DNA from: Microvirga pudoricolor | GTDB taxonomy: Bacteria; Pseudomonadota; Alphaproteobacteria; Rhizobiales; Beijerinckiaceae | Direction of reading: 5' to 3' | NCBI RefSeq assembly: GCF_016892705.1 | Contig: NZ_JAFEMB010000006.1 | Location: forward strand, 124,001-188,000 | DNA length: 64,000 bases | Shown: piece after piece, positions 43,376-52,768 of the stretch | Layout of the letters: each line of letters starts with the position of its first letter | Position numbering within the stretch: position 1 is the stretch's first letter | The notes under the pieces: model-generated | What the model was told of the DNA's origin: nothing | The model's input: only the letters and a program-made list of their open reading frames with translations | Databases searched by the model: none | Translations under genes and position numbers: made by a program

Positions 43376-45388
43376 ATGATTACCCTCACATTTCCCGATG
43401 GCAACCAGCGCCAGTACGAGCCCGGAACCACCGGCCGCGCGGTTGTGGACAGCATTGCCAAGTCGCTGGCCAAACGCACTGTCGCCATGGCGCTGGACGG
43501 CACCGTGACGGACCTGGCCGATCCGATCGGCCGCGACGCCAGGATCGAGTTTCTCAACCGCGAGGACCCGCGCGCCCTGGAGCTGATCCGGCACGATGCC
43601 GCGCACGTGCTTGCCGAGGCCGTGCAGGAGCTGTTCCCGGGAACGCAGGTGACCATCGGTCCCGTGATCGAGAACGGCTTCTATTACGACTTCGCCCGCA
43701 ACGAGCCGTTCACCCCCGAGGATTTCCCCGCCATCGAGGCCAAGATGCGGGAGATCATCGCCCGCGATAGGCCTTTCACGAAGGAAGTGTGGAGCCGCGA
43801 CAAGGCCAAGAGCATCTTCAAGGACAAGGGTGAGGACTACAAGCTCGAGCTCATCGATGCGATCCCGGAAGGCCAGGACCTGAAGATCTACTTCCAGGGC
43901 GACTGGTTCGATCTGTGCCGCGGCCCGCACATGGCGTCCACGGGCAAGATCGGCACCGCCTTCAAGCTCATGAAAGTGGCTGGCGCCTATTGGCGCGGCG
44001 ATTCGAACAACGCGATGCTCACCCGCATCTACGGCACCGCCTGGGCCTCCCAGGAGGACCTCGACGGCTACCTCAGGCAGCTTGAGGAAGCCGAGCGTCG
44101 GGACCACCGCCGCCTGGGTCGCGAGATGGACCTGTTCCACTTCCAGGAGGAGGGACCGGGCGTCGTGTTCTGGCACGCCAAGGGCTGGACGCTGTTCCAG
44201 GAGCTGACCAGCTACATGCGCCGCCGCCTCAAGGGCGATTACCAGGAGGTCAACGCTCCCCAGATCCTCGACAAGGCCCTGTGGGAGACGTCGGGCCACT
44301 GGGGCTGGTACCGCGAGAACATGTTCGTCACCAAGACCGAGGACGATCGCGTCTTCGCCATCAAACCGATGAACTGCCCCGGCCACGTGCAGATCTTCAA
44401 GCACGGCCTGAAGTCCTACCGCGACCTGCCGCTGCGGCTGGCCGAGTTCGGCGCGGTCTCACGCTACGAGCCGTCCGGGGCGTTGCACGGCCTGATGCGG
44501 GTGCGCGCCTTCACGCAGGACGACGCGCACGTGTTCTGCACCGAGGACCAGCTGGCGTCCGAATGCCTGAAGATCAACGACCTGATCCTCTCGACCTATG
44601 CGGATTTCGGCTTCGAGGAGATCGTCGTGAAGCTGTCCACCCGGCCCGAGAAGCGGGTCGGCACGGATGAGATGTGGGACCATGCCGAAGAGGTGATGAC
44701 CCGCGTCCTGAAGCAGATCGAGGAGCAGTCCGGAGGACGCATCAAGACCGGGATCAATCCCGGCGAGGGCGCTTTCTACGGGCCGAAATTCGAGTACGTC
44801 CTGCGCGACGCGATCGGGCGCGACTGGCAGTGCGGCACCACGCAGGTGGATTTCAATCTGCCGGAGCGGTTCGGGGCTTTCTACGTCGACGCCGACGGCC
44901 AGAAGAAGACCCCTTGCATGGTCCACCGGGCCATCTGCGGTTCCATGGAGCGCTTCACGGGCATCCTGATCGAGCATTTCGCCGGTCATTTCCCGCTCTG
45001 GCTCGCGCCGACCCAGGTCGTTGTGGCCACCATCACGTCCGACGGCGACGCCTACGCGCAGGACGTGATACGGGCCGCGGAAGCGGCGGGCCTGCGCGTC
45101 GAGGCCGATCTTCGCAACGAGAAGATCAACTACAAGGTCCGCGAGCACTCGCTGGTGAAGGTGCCTGTCCTGCTCGTGGTCGGCCGCAAGGAAGCCGCGG
45201 AGCGCACCGTCTCGATCCGGCGCCTGGGCAGCCCCGACCAGACGACCATGAGCCTCGAGGAGGCCCTCAAGGTTTTGTCCGACGAGGCGATCTCGCCCGA
45301 CCGCAGGCGCGCCGCGAAGGCGGTGTCGGAGCCCGGGGGCCATGTGACCCTCGACGGCCATCACGTGGTCGAGCGGACCGTGGCCTGA
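43376..45388 (+). CDS. thrS: Threonyl-tRNA synthetase
   Basis: 670-residue class II synthetase. The domains are TGS (about residues 1-65), the editing SAD domain with [11 protein letters not shown] and RGPHM-type zinc/His motif (about 70-240), the catalytic core with [32 protein letters not shown], and the zinc His in [11 protein letters not shown]. The C-terminal anticodon-binding domain runs from about residue 545. The codon before ATG 43376 is TTG, so start at 43376 is clear. A strong hairpin follows the stop. Confidence 0.96.
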   Translation: MITLTFPDGNQRQYEPGTTGRAVVDSIAKSLAKRTVAMALDGTVTDLADPIGRDARIEFLNREDPRALELIRHDAAHVLAEAVQELFPGTQVTIGPVIENGFYYDFARNEPFTPEDFPAIEAKMREIIARDRPFTKEVWSRDKAKSIFKDKGEDYKLELIDAIPEGQDLKIYFQGDWFDLCRGPHMASTGKIGTAFKLMKVAGAYWRGDSNNAMLTRIYGTAWASQEDLDGYLRQLEEAERRDHRRLGREMDLFHFQEEGPGVVFWHAKGWTLFQELTSYMRRRLKGDYQEVNAPQILDKALWETSGHWGWYRENMFVTKTEDDRVFAIKPMNCPGHVQIFKHGLKSYRDLPLRLAEFGAVSRYEPSGALHGLMRVRAFTQDDAHVFCTEDQLASECLKINDLILSTYADFGFEEIVVKLSTRPEKRVGTDEMWDHAEEVMTRVLKQIEEQSGGRIKTGINPGEGAFYGPKFEYVLRDAIGRDWQCGTTQVDFNLPERFGAFYVDADGQKKTPCMVHRAICGSMERFTGILIEHFAGHFPLWLAPTQVVVATITSDGDAYAQDVIRAAEAAGLRVEADLRNEKINYKVREHSLVKVPVLLVVGRKEAAERTVSIRRLGSPDQTTMSLEEALKVLSDEAISPDRRRAAKAVSEPGGHVTLDGHHVVERTVA

Positions 45389-45397
45389 CCTGTGACC

Positions 45398-45434
45398 GGA
45401 GAGCTCGGCGGCAGCCTGCGCCGCCGGGCTCTCC
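45398..45434. terminator. Bidirectional terminator hairpin between thrS and the repeat protein gene
   Basis: Fifteen-base arms GGAGAGCTCGGCGGC (45398-45412) and GCCGCCGGGCTCTCC (45420-45434) pair with a single G-T, loop of seven. It lies ten bp past the thrS stop, between convergent genes. There is no T-tract, but the stem is very stable. Confidence 0.65.
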
Positions 45435-45440
45435 CGGCCC

Positions 45441-46322
45441 TCATTTCTGGGCGATGATCTCGATATCCCGGTTGAGGCCGCTTTCGACCTTGAACTCGCG
45501 GGTCTGCACCTTCCCGTCGTGGCGGGCGATGAGAACGTAGTCGCCCTCCGCCAAGGTGACGGACGGGAATGCGCCGATCGCCTCACGGATCACGTCGCCG
45601 CCGGGGGTCAGGACACTGAAGGCGGTTCCGGCGAAGGCTTCGCCGCCCTCGCTGGCCACGAGTTTGAGGGTGACCGTGGCGGCCCGGTGGTTCAGGGTCG
45701 CTTCCGTGACGCGTCCGGTCTCCACTTTCAGGTCCGCCCGCATGATCGCGTTCGCGTCCCCGTAGGTGGACACCACGTGGTATGTGCCCTCGGGCAGGCG
45801 GATCATATCGCCGGCATGGCCGCCCGACAGGATCATCCTTCCTTCGGAGTTCGAACCGACGGGGACATAGACCGAAAAGCTGAGCTGGTTACCCGGAATG
45901 GGTGAGTCGCCCACGGCACCCTTGAGGCGGAGGGCGCCGGAACTGATGGTGAGCCGCTCGTTGAGGGTCCCCGTCTGGGCACTGATGCGCTTGGACGCGC
46001 CCGCGAACCCGTAGGCCGCATGAATGATGTAGTTGCCGGACGGCAGGGCGAAGCGCGCCGTGGGGCTGCTCGACCGCGCCACGATGAGGGGCTGGGTGAC
46101 ATCGCCCTTGTCCTCGTAGACCCGCCAGACGAGGCCCGACGTGATGGGTTTCCCGCTTTCGGCGAAGGCCGCCGCCGTGTTGACGATGACCTGCCCGCCC
46201 GCCACCGGCGGAGGGGTGGGCCCCAGGGACGGCGTGGCGCCCTGGGCCAGGGCGGCGCCCGCGCTCAGGAAGCCGAACAGGGTCGTGATCGGGAAAAGCT
46301 TGTTCACCTTGACTGCCACCAT
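45441..46322 (-). CDS. Secreted protein of three tandem beta-domains, hypothetical
   Basis: 293-residue exported protein. Signal peptide near MVAVKVNKLFPITTLFGFL to about residue 27 (ALAQG). The rest is three diverged copies of about 80 residues. Each copy has a hydrophobic strand, then a motif resembling LP-x-G-x-Y followed by strands: FALPSGNYIIHAAYG, IRLPEGTYHVVSTYG and VTLAEGDYVLIARHDG. This looks like carboxypeptidase-regulatory or prealbumin-like sandwich domains. No enzyme residues. Adjacent to the YfhO gene (17 bp gap), so the two are likely co-expressed. Confidence 0.75.
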   Translation of the reverse strand: MVAVKVNKLFPITTLFGFLSAGAALAQGATPSLGPTPPPVAGGQVIVNTAAAFAESGKPITSGLVWRVYEDKGDVTQPLIVARSSSPTARFALPSGNYIIHAAYGFAGASKRISAQTGTLNERLTISSGALRLKGAVGDSPIPGNQLSFSVYVPVGSNSEGRMILSGGHAGDMIRLPEGTYHVVSTYGDANAIMRADLKVETGRVTEATLNHRAATVTLKLVASEGGEAFAGTAFSVLTPGGDVIREAIGAFPSVTLAEGDYVLIARHDGKVQTREFKVESGLNRDIEIIAQK

Positions 46323-46339
46323 CCTCGGGCCGAAGCGCC

Positions 46340-48775
46340 TCAACGCGCCGCGGCCGCAACGGTCCTCACCGGCTCCTCGTCGTTGTCGACGAGTTCGGTG
46401 GCGGCCGCAATGAGATTCTCCAGCGACGTGGGACGGAAGTCGAACTGCACCACGTGCCGTCCCTTTCCGACCTCGACCCCTCTGAACAGCAGATTTGCGC
46501 GCAAAATGGGGCGGCGAACGCCGTCCACCGTGGCTTCCCATCCCGGATAGAAGATGTCGTGCAGGACCAGCACGCCGGGCTGGTCGGTCTCGACCTCGAT
46601 GGTCAGCGCGTTGCGCTCGAACTTCACGATCCGGGCCTTGCTGGCAGCCTTTTCGACGGGCGCCTCGGCATAGGTGCCGCCAAGGGCCTTCATGCTGTCC
46701 GTATCGACCAGGACCTCCGAAGCGCGGTCGAACTCGGGCAGCTCCTGCTGATCGAGGGCGGCCTCGGAATCCACCGGGGTCACCTTCTGGGCGACGTAAA
46801 CGCGGGGGCTCTCGCTGTTCAGCCGGTAGACCCACATCTGGCCGGACCCGTAGAGCGGTTCCGCCCCTGACAGGCGCGGGAAATGGCGCGGCAGCTTCTG
46901 GATCGGGCGGTCGAGAACCAGATATTCCAGGCCCAGCAGGCTCGCGAGGCGGCACTGATAGCCCCGGAAGGTGGCCGGGAAGGTGCGCAGGTTGGGGTCC
47001 TCGGCGTTTTCGCCCGGCCCGACCGCGCGCTCGTAATCGGCGAGCCTCAACGGATTGTAGCCGATGATGTCCTCGATGCCGAAAACCATGGAAGCGTTCT
47101 GCCAGGGACCGCGCATGCCGAGGATCTCGACCCGGGGATACTCGCCGTCCGCATGCCGCTTGGCGAGCTCGGCCTTGAGGACCGCCAAGCCCTGCAACTG
47201 CTCCGGCGGAAGCTGTTCGAAGACGGCGTAGCGCTCCTTGGGCTCGGCGTTGAGGGCGGAGGCCGCATGGCGGCCGATCAACTCGCCGCCCGTCACGACG
47301 GCCAGCACGAGCGCGGCGGCGGTGCGCCAGCGGGAAGAGGAGCCGAAACGCGCCATCAGAACCAGGGCGGCGGCGGCCAAGACCAGTCCGATCCCGACCT
47401 CCTGCAAGGCGGGAGCCATTTGGCCGGCCTTGGCCGCGAAGGCGAGGGCGCCGGCGAGGGCGGCGGCCGCGAGGATCACGGCCAAGGCCGGCAAGGCGAA
47501 GCGAACGGCCGGCAGGCGCCCCGGGCTCCAACGGGGAAGTCCGTCGGTGGCGTAGCGGTGCACGAGATAGCCTGCCGCGAAAGCCAGGAAAATGTTGATC
47601 AGGAACGTCGCATCCGCAGGGCGACGGTAGAGATCGACGCCTGGAACGTAGTCGAAGACCAAGCCGAAGCCCGGCGTGTAGCGGCCCAGAGCGTAGAGCA
47701 GGACCACGAGGCCGAAGACCAGGAAGAACCGAAACTCCCGCGCCAGGAGGCGTCCGCCCGCAATGCCGTGCCACAGGATCAGGAGGGCCGGAATCGTGCC
47801 GGCGAAGAGATAGTTGGTCGCCCGGTCGGTCCAGGTGCCTTCCGTGACGCTGTGCCAGTCGGGACCCCAGTAATCGTAGGTCCAGCGAAGCGAGCCGAAG
47901 ATGTTGCCGAACAGGATCGTCGCGAGGCTTTCCGGGGGCAGGGACCCCATGGCCGCAACGCCGTACCCGAAGGAGGGCCGGGTGGAGGTGCTGAGGAATT
48001 GCAGGGTCAGGATGACCGGCACCGCCAGGAGAGCCGCGCCGACGAACCCCATCGCGAGCAGGATCCCAAGCCGGGACCTCAGGTAGGCGAGGGGCGCATT
48101 CGCCGCGCAGATCCGCTGCAAAGCCACGGCGATGAGGGTCAGGGCGCACAGGAAGGCGACCTGGTCGCGCCCGATCACCATCATGGCGGCCACGCCGGCG
48201 AACAGGATGCCGAACAGATAGGACCGACGGTCGAGCGCCTCCTCCAGGAGCAGCAGGGCCAGCGGGAAGAACCCGTAGCTCAGGATCATGCCCGTGTGCT
48301 GGAGGCGGGCCGTGGCCGAGCCGCCGAGCATGAAGATCAGCGCCGCGATCACCGCGCCCGCCGGATGCCAGCCCCGGCGGCGGAACAGCGGCACGAAGGC
48401 CAGCGCGCCAGGCAGGAAATGGGCAAAGATCACCACGTCGAAGGCTTGCATGGACGGCTCGGGGACGAGCCAGCCGAAGAGCATCATCGTGGGGGTGAAC
48501 AGGAGCGATTGCGGGTCGGCCGCCGAGGGATGTCCGCTGAAATGATACGGGTTCCAGAGCGGCATCTCGCCGTTCTTCAGGGCAGCCCCCAGATACCGCA
48601 GGGTCGGGTAGAACTGGTTCTTGGAATCCCAGGGCACGACGGCGCCCGTCAGCGGCCACACGGCGGCCGCCACGGCCCAGAGGGCGAGGATGAGCAGCAG
48701 CGCCGTGACGGTCTGGCGGCTCGTCCAGACGGAACGGGAGGGCTCGAAGGCTCCGGAAATGGATGTGCTCATCAT
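46340..48775 (-). CDS. YfhO-family membrane protein
   Basis: 811-residue membrane protein with about 11-13 hydrophobic segments in the first two thirds. The C-terminal region (about residues 480-800) is extracytoplasmic, including YVAQKVTPVDSEAAL and GVLVLHDIFYPGWEATVDGV, a YfhO hallmark. AVVPWDSKNQFYPTLRYLG and MPLWNPYHFSGHP are conserved near the N-terminus. YfhO in Gram-positive bacteria decorates lipoteichoic acid with GlcNAc, and in alphaproteobacteria the role is unproven. Start ATG 48775 or 48772. Confidence 0.88.
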   Translation of the reverse strand: MMSTSISGAFEPSRSVWTSRQTVTALLLILALWAVAAAVWPLTGAVVPWDSKNQFYPTLRYLGAALKNGEMPLWNPYHFSGHPSAADPQSLLFTPTMMLFGWLVPEPSMQAFDVVIFAHFLPGALAFVPLFRRRGWHPAGAVIAALIFMLGGSATARLQHTGMILSYGFFPLALLLLEEALDRRSYLFGILFAGVAAMMVIGRDQVAFLCALTLIAVALQRICAANAPLAYLRSRLGILLAMGFVGAALLAVPVILTLQFLSTSTRPSFGYGVAAMGSLPPESLATILFGNIFGSLRWTYDYWGPDWHSVTEGTWTDRATNYLFAGTIPALLILWHGIAGGRLLAREFRFFLVFGLVVLLYALGRYTPGFGLVFDYVPGVDLYRRPADATFLINIFLAFAAGYLVHRYATDGLPRWSPGRLPAVRFALPALAVILAAAALAGALAFAAKAGQMAPALQEVGIGLVLAAAALVLMARFGSSSRWRTAAALVLAVVTGGELIGRHAASALNAEPKERYAVFEQLPPEQLQGLAVLKAELAKRHADGEYPRVEILGMRGPWQNASMVFGIEDIIGYNPLRLADYERAVGPGENAEDPNLRTFPATFRGYQCRLASLLGLEYLVLDRPIQKLPRHFPRLSGAEPLYGSGQMWVYRLNSESPRVYVAQKVTPVDSEAALDQQELPEFDRASEVLVDTDSMKALGGTYAEAPVEKAASKARIVKFERNALTIEVETDQPGVLVLHDIFYPGWEATVDGVRRPILRANLLFRGVEVGKGRHVVQFDFRPTSLENLIAAATELVDNDEEPVRTVAAAAR

Positions 48776-49122
48776 CGTCGTTCGTGATGCCCAGCCGGCT
48801 CACCGGGCCGATCTGGCGTCGGCCTCGTGGGGAGCGGGGTCGGATCGGGACTGCAGGGGGCGCAGGACGATGGCCGGACGCCACCGTGACGGGCGGGCCG
48901 GTCGACCTGTCTTCCTCAGGACCGAATACCGGCTTGGCGGGCCAGCACGCTCCCCCTATACAGTCGCTGCTCTTGGTTATTGTCGCAGCGGGTTTCTTAG
49001 GAACTCGGCGGTCCCTCAAACGCAGAAAGACGGCGACAGCATGACGATGCCCCTCCGGGCAGGCCCATGCCAGCCGCTCTCTCCTTCCATCTTCACACTA
49101 ATTCGACCCGGATGAAAGCCCG
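48776..49122. other. Divergent intergenic region, no gene recognised
   Basis: 347 bp between the YfhO gene (minus) and nitroreductase (plus). No convincing frame. It probably holds both promoters. TTGGTTATTGTCGCA at about 48974 is an AT-leaning patch, but no clear promoter motif is recognised. Confidence 0.45.
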
Positions 49123-49686
49123 ATGAACGAAAGCCTCGACCGCCTGCAGCAGCGCCGCTCCGTGCCGCCCAAATGGCTGGGCGGACCCGGTCCGACCCCC
49201 GAACAGCTCGACACCCTCCTGACGGTCGCCGCCCGGGTCCCGGACCACGGCAAGCTGGTGCCCTGGCGGTTCATCGTGATCGAGGGCGAGGCCCGCGCCC
49301 GTCTGGGCGAGATCGCCGCAGCCGCCTTCCAGGCCGACAATCCTGGCGTGGATCCGGAGAAGGTCAAGACTGAGCTCGATCGCTACACCCATGCGCCCGT
49401 GGTGGTGGCGGTGGTGTCGAACGTGGTGCCTCACGCCAAGATCCCGGACTGGGAGCAGGTCCTGTCGGCGGGCGCGGTCTGCATGAACCTCCTCAACGCC
49501 GCCGCGGCGATGGGCTTCGGGGCGATCTGGCTGACCGGGTGGGCAGCATTCGACCGCCGCGTCCTCGACGCCCTGGGCCTGAACCCCGGCGAGCGGCTGG
49601 CGGGCTTCATCCATGTGGGCGTGCCTCGGGAGACGCCTACGGACCGGGCCCGACCGGATCTCGCCACCATCGTCACCCGGTTCTGA
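49123..49686 (+). CDS. Nitroreductase family protein (YdjA-like)
   Basis: 187-residue FMN protein. It begins with an arginine-rich LQQRRSVPPKWL, then RVPDHGKLVPWRFIVIEG and AAMGFGAIWLTGWAAFD, all typical of the minimal YdjA-type nitroreductase dimer. FMN contacts use the Arg-Arg-Ser segment and the Gly-rich helix. Substrate unknown. The next gene starts three bases after the stop, forming a flavin-protein pair. Confidence 0.88.
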   Translation: MNESLDRLQQRRSVPPKWLGGPGPTPEQLDTLLTVAARVPDHGKLVPWRFIVIEGEARARLGEIAAAAFQADNPGVDPEKVKTELDRYTHAPVVVAVVSNVVPHAKIPDWEQVLSAGAVCMNLLNAAAAMGFGAIWLTGWAAFDRRVLDALGLNPGERLAGFIHVGVPRETPTDRARPDLATIVTRF

Positions 49687-49689
49687 GCT

Positions 49690-50298
49690 ATGTTCTACGA
49701 CGCGACGATCAACGATCACGGCCTGCCGCACGATCCCTTCAAGGCCATCGTGACCCCACGGCCGATCGGCTGGATCACGGCCCTGAGCGCCAAGGGCGAG
49801 ATCAACCTCTCGCCCTATTCGTTCTTCAACGCCGTGTCGGACAATCCCCACATGGTGGCTTTCTCGTCCGGCGGCCGGAAGGACGCGGTGACCTTCATCG
49901 AGGAGACGAAGGAATTCGTCTGCAACCTCGCCACCTGGGACCTCAGGGACCAGATGAACGCCACCTCGGCCGTCCTGCCCCGAGGCGCCAACGAGATGAT
50001 CCACGCAGGCCTGACGGCCGCCCCGTCGACTCTCGTGAAGCCGCCCCGCGTGGCCGAGGCTCCCGCGGCACTGGAATGCAAGTGGCTCCAGACCGTGCCG
50101 CTGACGCCGCTGGATGGCGGGGACCCGGCCTATTGGCTCGTGGTCGGCCAGGTGGTGGGCATCTACATCGACGACCGCTTCATCGTGAACGGCCTCGTGG
50201 ATACGGCCGCCATGCAGCCCATCGCCCGCGCCGGCTACCGGGATTATTTCGTCTCGACGGCGGAGACCAAGTTCTCGATCCGGCGGCCGGGGACGTAG
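49690..50298 (+). CDS. Flavin reductase family protein
   Basis: 202-residue split-barrel flavin reductase. The blocks TPRPIGWITALSAKGEINLSPYSFFNAVSDNP and SSGGRKDAVTFIEETKEFVCNLATW define the group. It could supply or use reduced flavin, perhaps with the adjacent nitroreductase. ATG at 49690. Confidence 0.88.
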   Translation: MFYDATINDHGLPHDPFKAIVTPRPIGWITALSAKGEINLSPYSFFNAVSDNPHMVAFSSGGRKDAVTFIEETKEFVCNLATWDLRDQMNATSAVLPRGANEMIHAGLTAAPSTLVKPPRVAEAPAALECKWLQTVPLTPLDGGDPAYWLVVGQVVGIYIDDRFIVNGLVDTAAMQPIARAGYRDYFVSTAETKFSIRRPGT

Positions 50299-50315
50299 GC
50301 GGATTTCTAGCGACT

Positions 50316-50447
50316 GGCCGATCCTCCCCTCGAGGGGGAGGATCGGCCGAAGGCCGAGGTGGGGTAGAATCACCCCGTTTGGTAAGGTCGCGTGTCCCAT
50401 TCCATCCCGCCGCTTGCGCGACGACCTTCCCCCCTCCAGGGGAAGGT
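50316..50447. repeat. Two intergenic palindromes
   Basis: First palindrome: GGCCGATCCTCCCCT (50316-50330) with AGGGGGAGGATCGGCC (50333-50348), almost perfect with one extra G. Second: ACCTTCCCC (50424-50432) with GGGGAAGGT (50439-50447), loop of six. Both are typical high-GC rhizobial intergenic repeats (boundaries CCTCCCC/GGGGAGG and CTTCCCC/GGGGAAG). They lie between convergent genes and may terminate both transcripts. Confidence 0.75.
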
Positions 50448-50464
50448 GAGGCGGCAACCCGCCT

Positions 50465-51337
50465 TCAACGCTTTTCGGCCCGTGCCAGCAATCGCTCCGC
50501 GCGCGTCAGATGCGGCCGGTCCAGCATCTCGCCCTCGATCCCCACCACGCCCACGCCGGGATTGGCCTTGAAGGCATCGACCACGGCCTGGGCCCGGTCC
50601 AGAGCCTCCTTCGATGGCGTGAAGGCGTCGTTGATGACGGGCACCTGCGCCGGATGGATCGCCATCTTGGCCACGAAGCCGTCCCGGCGCGCGTCCCGGC
50701 ATTCCCTCGCGAGACCGTCGAGGTCGCGGAAAGTGGTGAAGACCGAGTCGATGGCGTCCACCTCGGCGGCGGCGGCGCCCAGGAGGGTCAGCGAGCGGGC
50801 GAGCCGATAGGGGTCGGCATAGGCGCCGTCCTCCCGCCTGTTGGTCTCGGCTCCGAGATCGGCGGACAGGTCCTCGGCACCCCAGGTGATACCCATCAGG
50901 CGGTGGCTCGCGCCCGCGAATGTGCCCAGCGCGAACACCCCGCGGGCGTTCTCGGTCGCGATGGCGAGGATGCGGGTGCCGCCGTCCTTGAGCCCGTATT
51001 CGGCCTCGCGAACGGCAATCTTGGCGCCAAGATGCGAGACGTCCGGCCCGCCGACGGTTTTCGGCAGGACGAGTCCGTCAGGCGACGCCGGCATGACGCC
51101 GTCGAGGTCGGCATCGGTCAGGCCCGTGGTCAGGCCGTTGACCCGCACGAAGAGCCGGGGGCGATCGGCCTGCGGCATGGCCGACTGGAGAAAGGCGAGG
51201 GTCGTGCGCCTGGCCTCCTCCTTGGCCGACAACGCCACGGAATCCTCCAGGTCGATGAGGAGAACATCGGCGCCGGACGACAGTCCCTTTTCCAGCTTTC
51301 GGGCGCTGTCGCCGGGTACGAACAGGAGGGACCGCAT
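50465..51337 (-). CDS. CitE/HpcH-like CoA ester lyase
   Basis: 290-residue TIM-barrel lyase. MRSLLFVPGDSARKLEKGLSSGADVLLIDLEDSV is the family's opening. VRVNGL, VLPKTVGG, TENARGVFAL and WGAEDLSADLGA give the magnesium Glu/Asp and the Arg that bind the substrate. The family includes malyl-CoA, citramalyl-CoA and beta-methylmalyl-CoA lyases; here it is not decided. ATG 51337 overlaps the MaoC stop as ATGA, so they are coupled. Confidence 0.87.
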   Translation of the reverse strand: MRSLLFVPGDSARKLEKGLSSGADVLLIDLEDSVALSAKEEARRTTLAFLQSAMPQADRPRLFVRVNGLTTGLTDADLDGVMPASPDGLVLPKTVGGPDVSHLGAKIAVREAEYGLKDGGTRILAIATENARGVFALGTFAGASHRLMGITWGAEDLSADLGAETNRREDGAYADPYRLARSLTLLGAAAAEVDAIDSVFTTFRDLDGLARECRDARRDGFVAKMAIHPAQVPVINDAFTPSKEALDRAQAVVDAFKANPGVGVVGIEGEMLDRPHLTRAERLLARAEKR

Positions 51338-51834
51338 CAGGCCTGTGCTCCTTCGGTCTTGCGCTTCAGCATGAAGGCTTGGCGGCGGCACTCGGCCACG
51401 AGGGTGCCGTCCTGCTTGTAGGCTCGGTGCCGGAAGTCCACGATCCCCGCGTTGGGACGGGACTTCGACTCCCGTTTGGACAGAATCTCAGTGGTGACGT
51501 TGATCGTGTCGCCTTCGAACAGGGGCGCCGGGAACGTCACGTCCGTCATGCCGAGATTGGCGATGGTGGTGCCCACCGTGGTGTCGTTCACCGAGATGCC
51601 GATCATCAGGCCGAGGGTGAACAGAGAGTTCATGAGCGGCTTGCCCCATTCCGTCTCGGTGGCGCAGAAATGGGCGTCGATGTGGAGGGGCTGAGGGTTC
51701 AGGGTCATGTTGGAGAACAGCATGTTGTCCATCTGCGTCACCGTTCGGGTCAGGCGGTGGCGGATGGTCGTGCCGATCTCGAAATCCTCGAAGTAGAGGC
51801 CGCCGCGCGGATGTTTTTCATGATCCGGGTTCAT
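51337..51834 (-). CDS. MaoC-family (hot-dog) dehydratase
   Basis: 165-residue single hot-dog domain. YFEDFEIGTTIRHRLTRTVTQMD leads into LNPQPLHIDAHFCATETEWG, the hydratase loop with His, where the usual Gly-Asp before Asn-Pro is Thr-Leu. Mesaconyl-CoA-hydratase-like proteins have this arrangement. With the CitE-like lyase it could run hydration and cleavage of a branched dicarboxylyl-CoA. Confidence 0.85.
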   Translation of the reverse strand: MNPDHEKHPRGGLYFEDFEIGTTIRHRLTRTVTQMDNMLFSNMTLNPQPLHIDAHFCATETEWGKPLMNSLFTLGLMIGISVNDTTVGTTIANLGMTDVTFPAPLFEGDTINVTTEILSKRESKSRPNAGIVDFRHRAYKQDGTLVAECRRQAFMLKRKTEGAQA

Positions 51835-51861
51835 GCCGGTTCCTCCCTATTTGTATGCTGA

Positions 51862-52635
51862 TCAATAGCCGAATTGTTCGCGCAGGATGCGCTCATCGAG
51901 ACTGTGGCCGGGGTCGTGCAGCAGCACGAGGTCGATACTGCGGTCCATGGAAACATGGATGCGCGACACCCGCCGGAACTCCGTATGGTCCGCCACCGCG
52001 CTGACGGGGCGGTTGTCGGGCTCGAGCACCTCGATCTGGATATGGGCGTAGTCCGGCAGCAGGGCGCCCCTCCAGCGGCGGGGCCGGAAGGCCGAGATCG
52101 GCGTTAGGGCCAGGAGCGGGGCGTTCAAGGGCAGGATCGGGCCGTTGGCGGAGAGGTTGTAGGCGGTCGAGCCCGCCGGGGTCGCGATCAGGATGCCGTC
52201 GGCGATGAGCTCGGTCAGCCGCACCCGCGAATCGACGCTCACCCGGAGCTTGGCGGCCTGGTACGTCTGGCGGAGCATGTAGACGTCGTTGATGGCCCGG
52301 GCCGTATGGGTCTCGCCGTTCACGTCCCACGCCACCATGAGCAGCGGGTGGACCACGCTCCGATGGGCCTCCTCGAGCCGGTCGAACAGGGCGTCCTCCT
52401 GGAACTCGTTCATCAGGAACCCGACCGTGCCCTTGTTCATGCCGTAGATCGGCTTGGCGGAGCCCATGAATCGGTGAAGGGTCTGCAGCATCAGGCCGTC
52501 GCCGCCGAGGGCCACGATTACGTCGGCCGCCTCCGGCTCCACATGGGGATACCTCTCCGTCAGCGCCTGGAGCGCGCTCTGCGCATCCGGCGTCGGGCTG
52601 GCGATGAATGCCACATGGTTGAAACGGCGAGCCAT
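51862..52635 (-). CDS. nadK: NAD kinase
   Basis: 257-residue cytosolic enzyme that phosphorylates NAD to NADP. The GGDG motif is VIVALGGDGLMLQTLH, NE motif GTVGFLMNE, and the substrate loop ADGILIATPAGSTAYNLSANGPILPL. It is the short alphaproteobacterial form that lacks an N-terminal extension. ATG at 52635. Confidence 0.94.
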   Translation of the reverse strand: MARRFNHVAFIASPTPDAQSALQALTERYPHVEPEAADVIVALGGDGLMLQTLHRFMGSAKPIYGMNKGTVGFLMNEFQEDALFDRLEEAHRSVVHPLLMVAWDVNGETHTARAINDVYMLRQTYQAAKLRVSVDSRVRLTELIADGILIATPAGSTAYNLSANGPILPLNAPLLALTPISAFRPRRWRGALLPDYAHIQIEVLEPDNRPVSAVADHTEFRRVSRIHVSMDRSIDLVLLHDPGHSLDERILREQFGY

Positions 52636-52768
52636 GCCCGGATACCCTTGTCAGCGAACCCTATCCGGGAGACGGCTCCAGTTTCGGATCGGCCCCGGTC
52701 ACCCCTGGCGCACGTCTGCCTGAGAGCGGGACTCACGGGCCGGGCGATGCACACGACAGAGGCATAGC

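Noticed and set aside
46883..48787. A 634-codon plus-strand frame opposite YfhO
   Set aside because: Repetitive charged shadow caused by high GC; no domain and contradicted by YfhO.
45441..49019. A 1192-codon open frame on the minus strand covering both the repeat protein and the YfhO region
   Set aside because: Only its last quarter is the real repeat protein. The rest is a low-complexity Arg/Pro/Gly-rich shadow in the wrong frame of the YfhO gene, whose transmembrane pattern is convincing.
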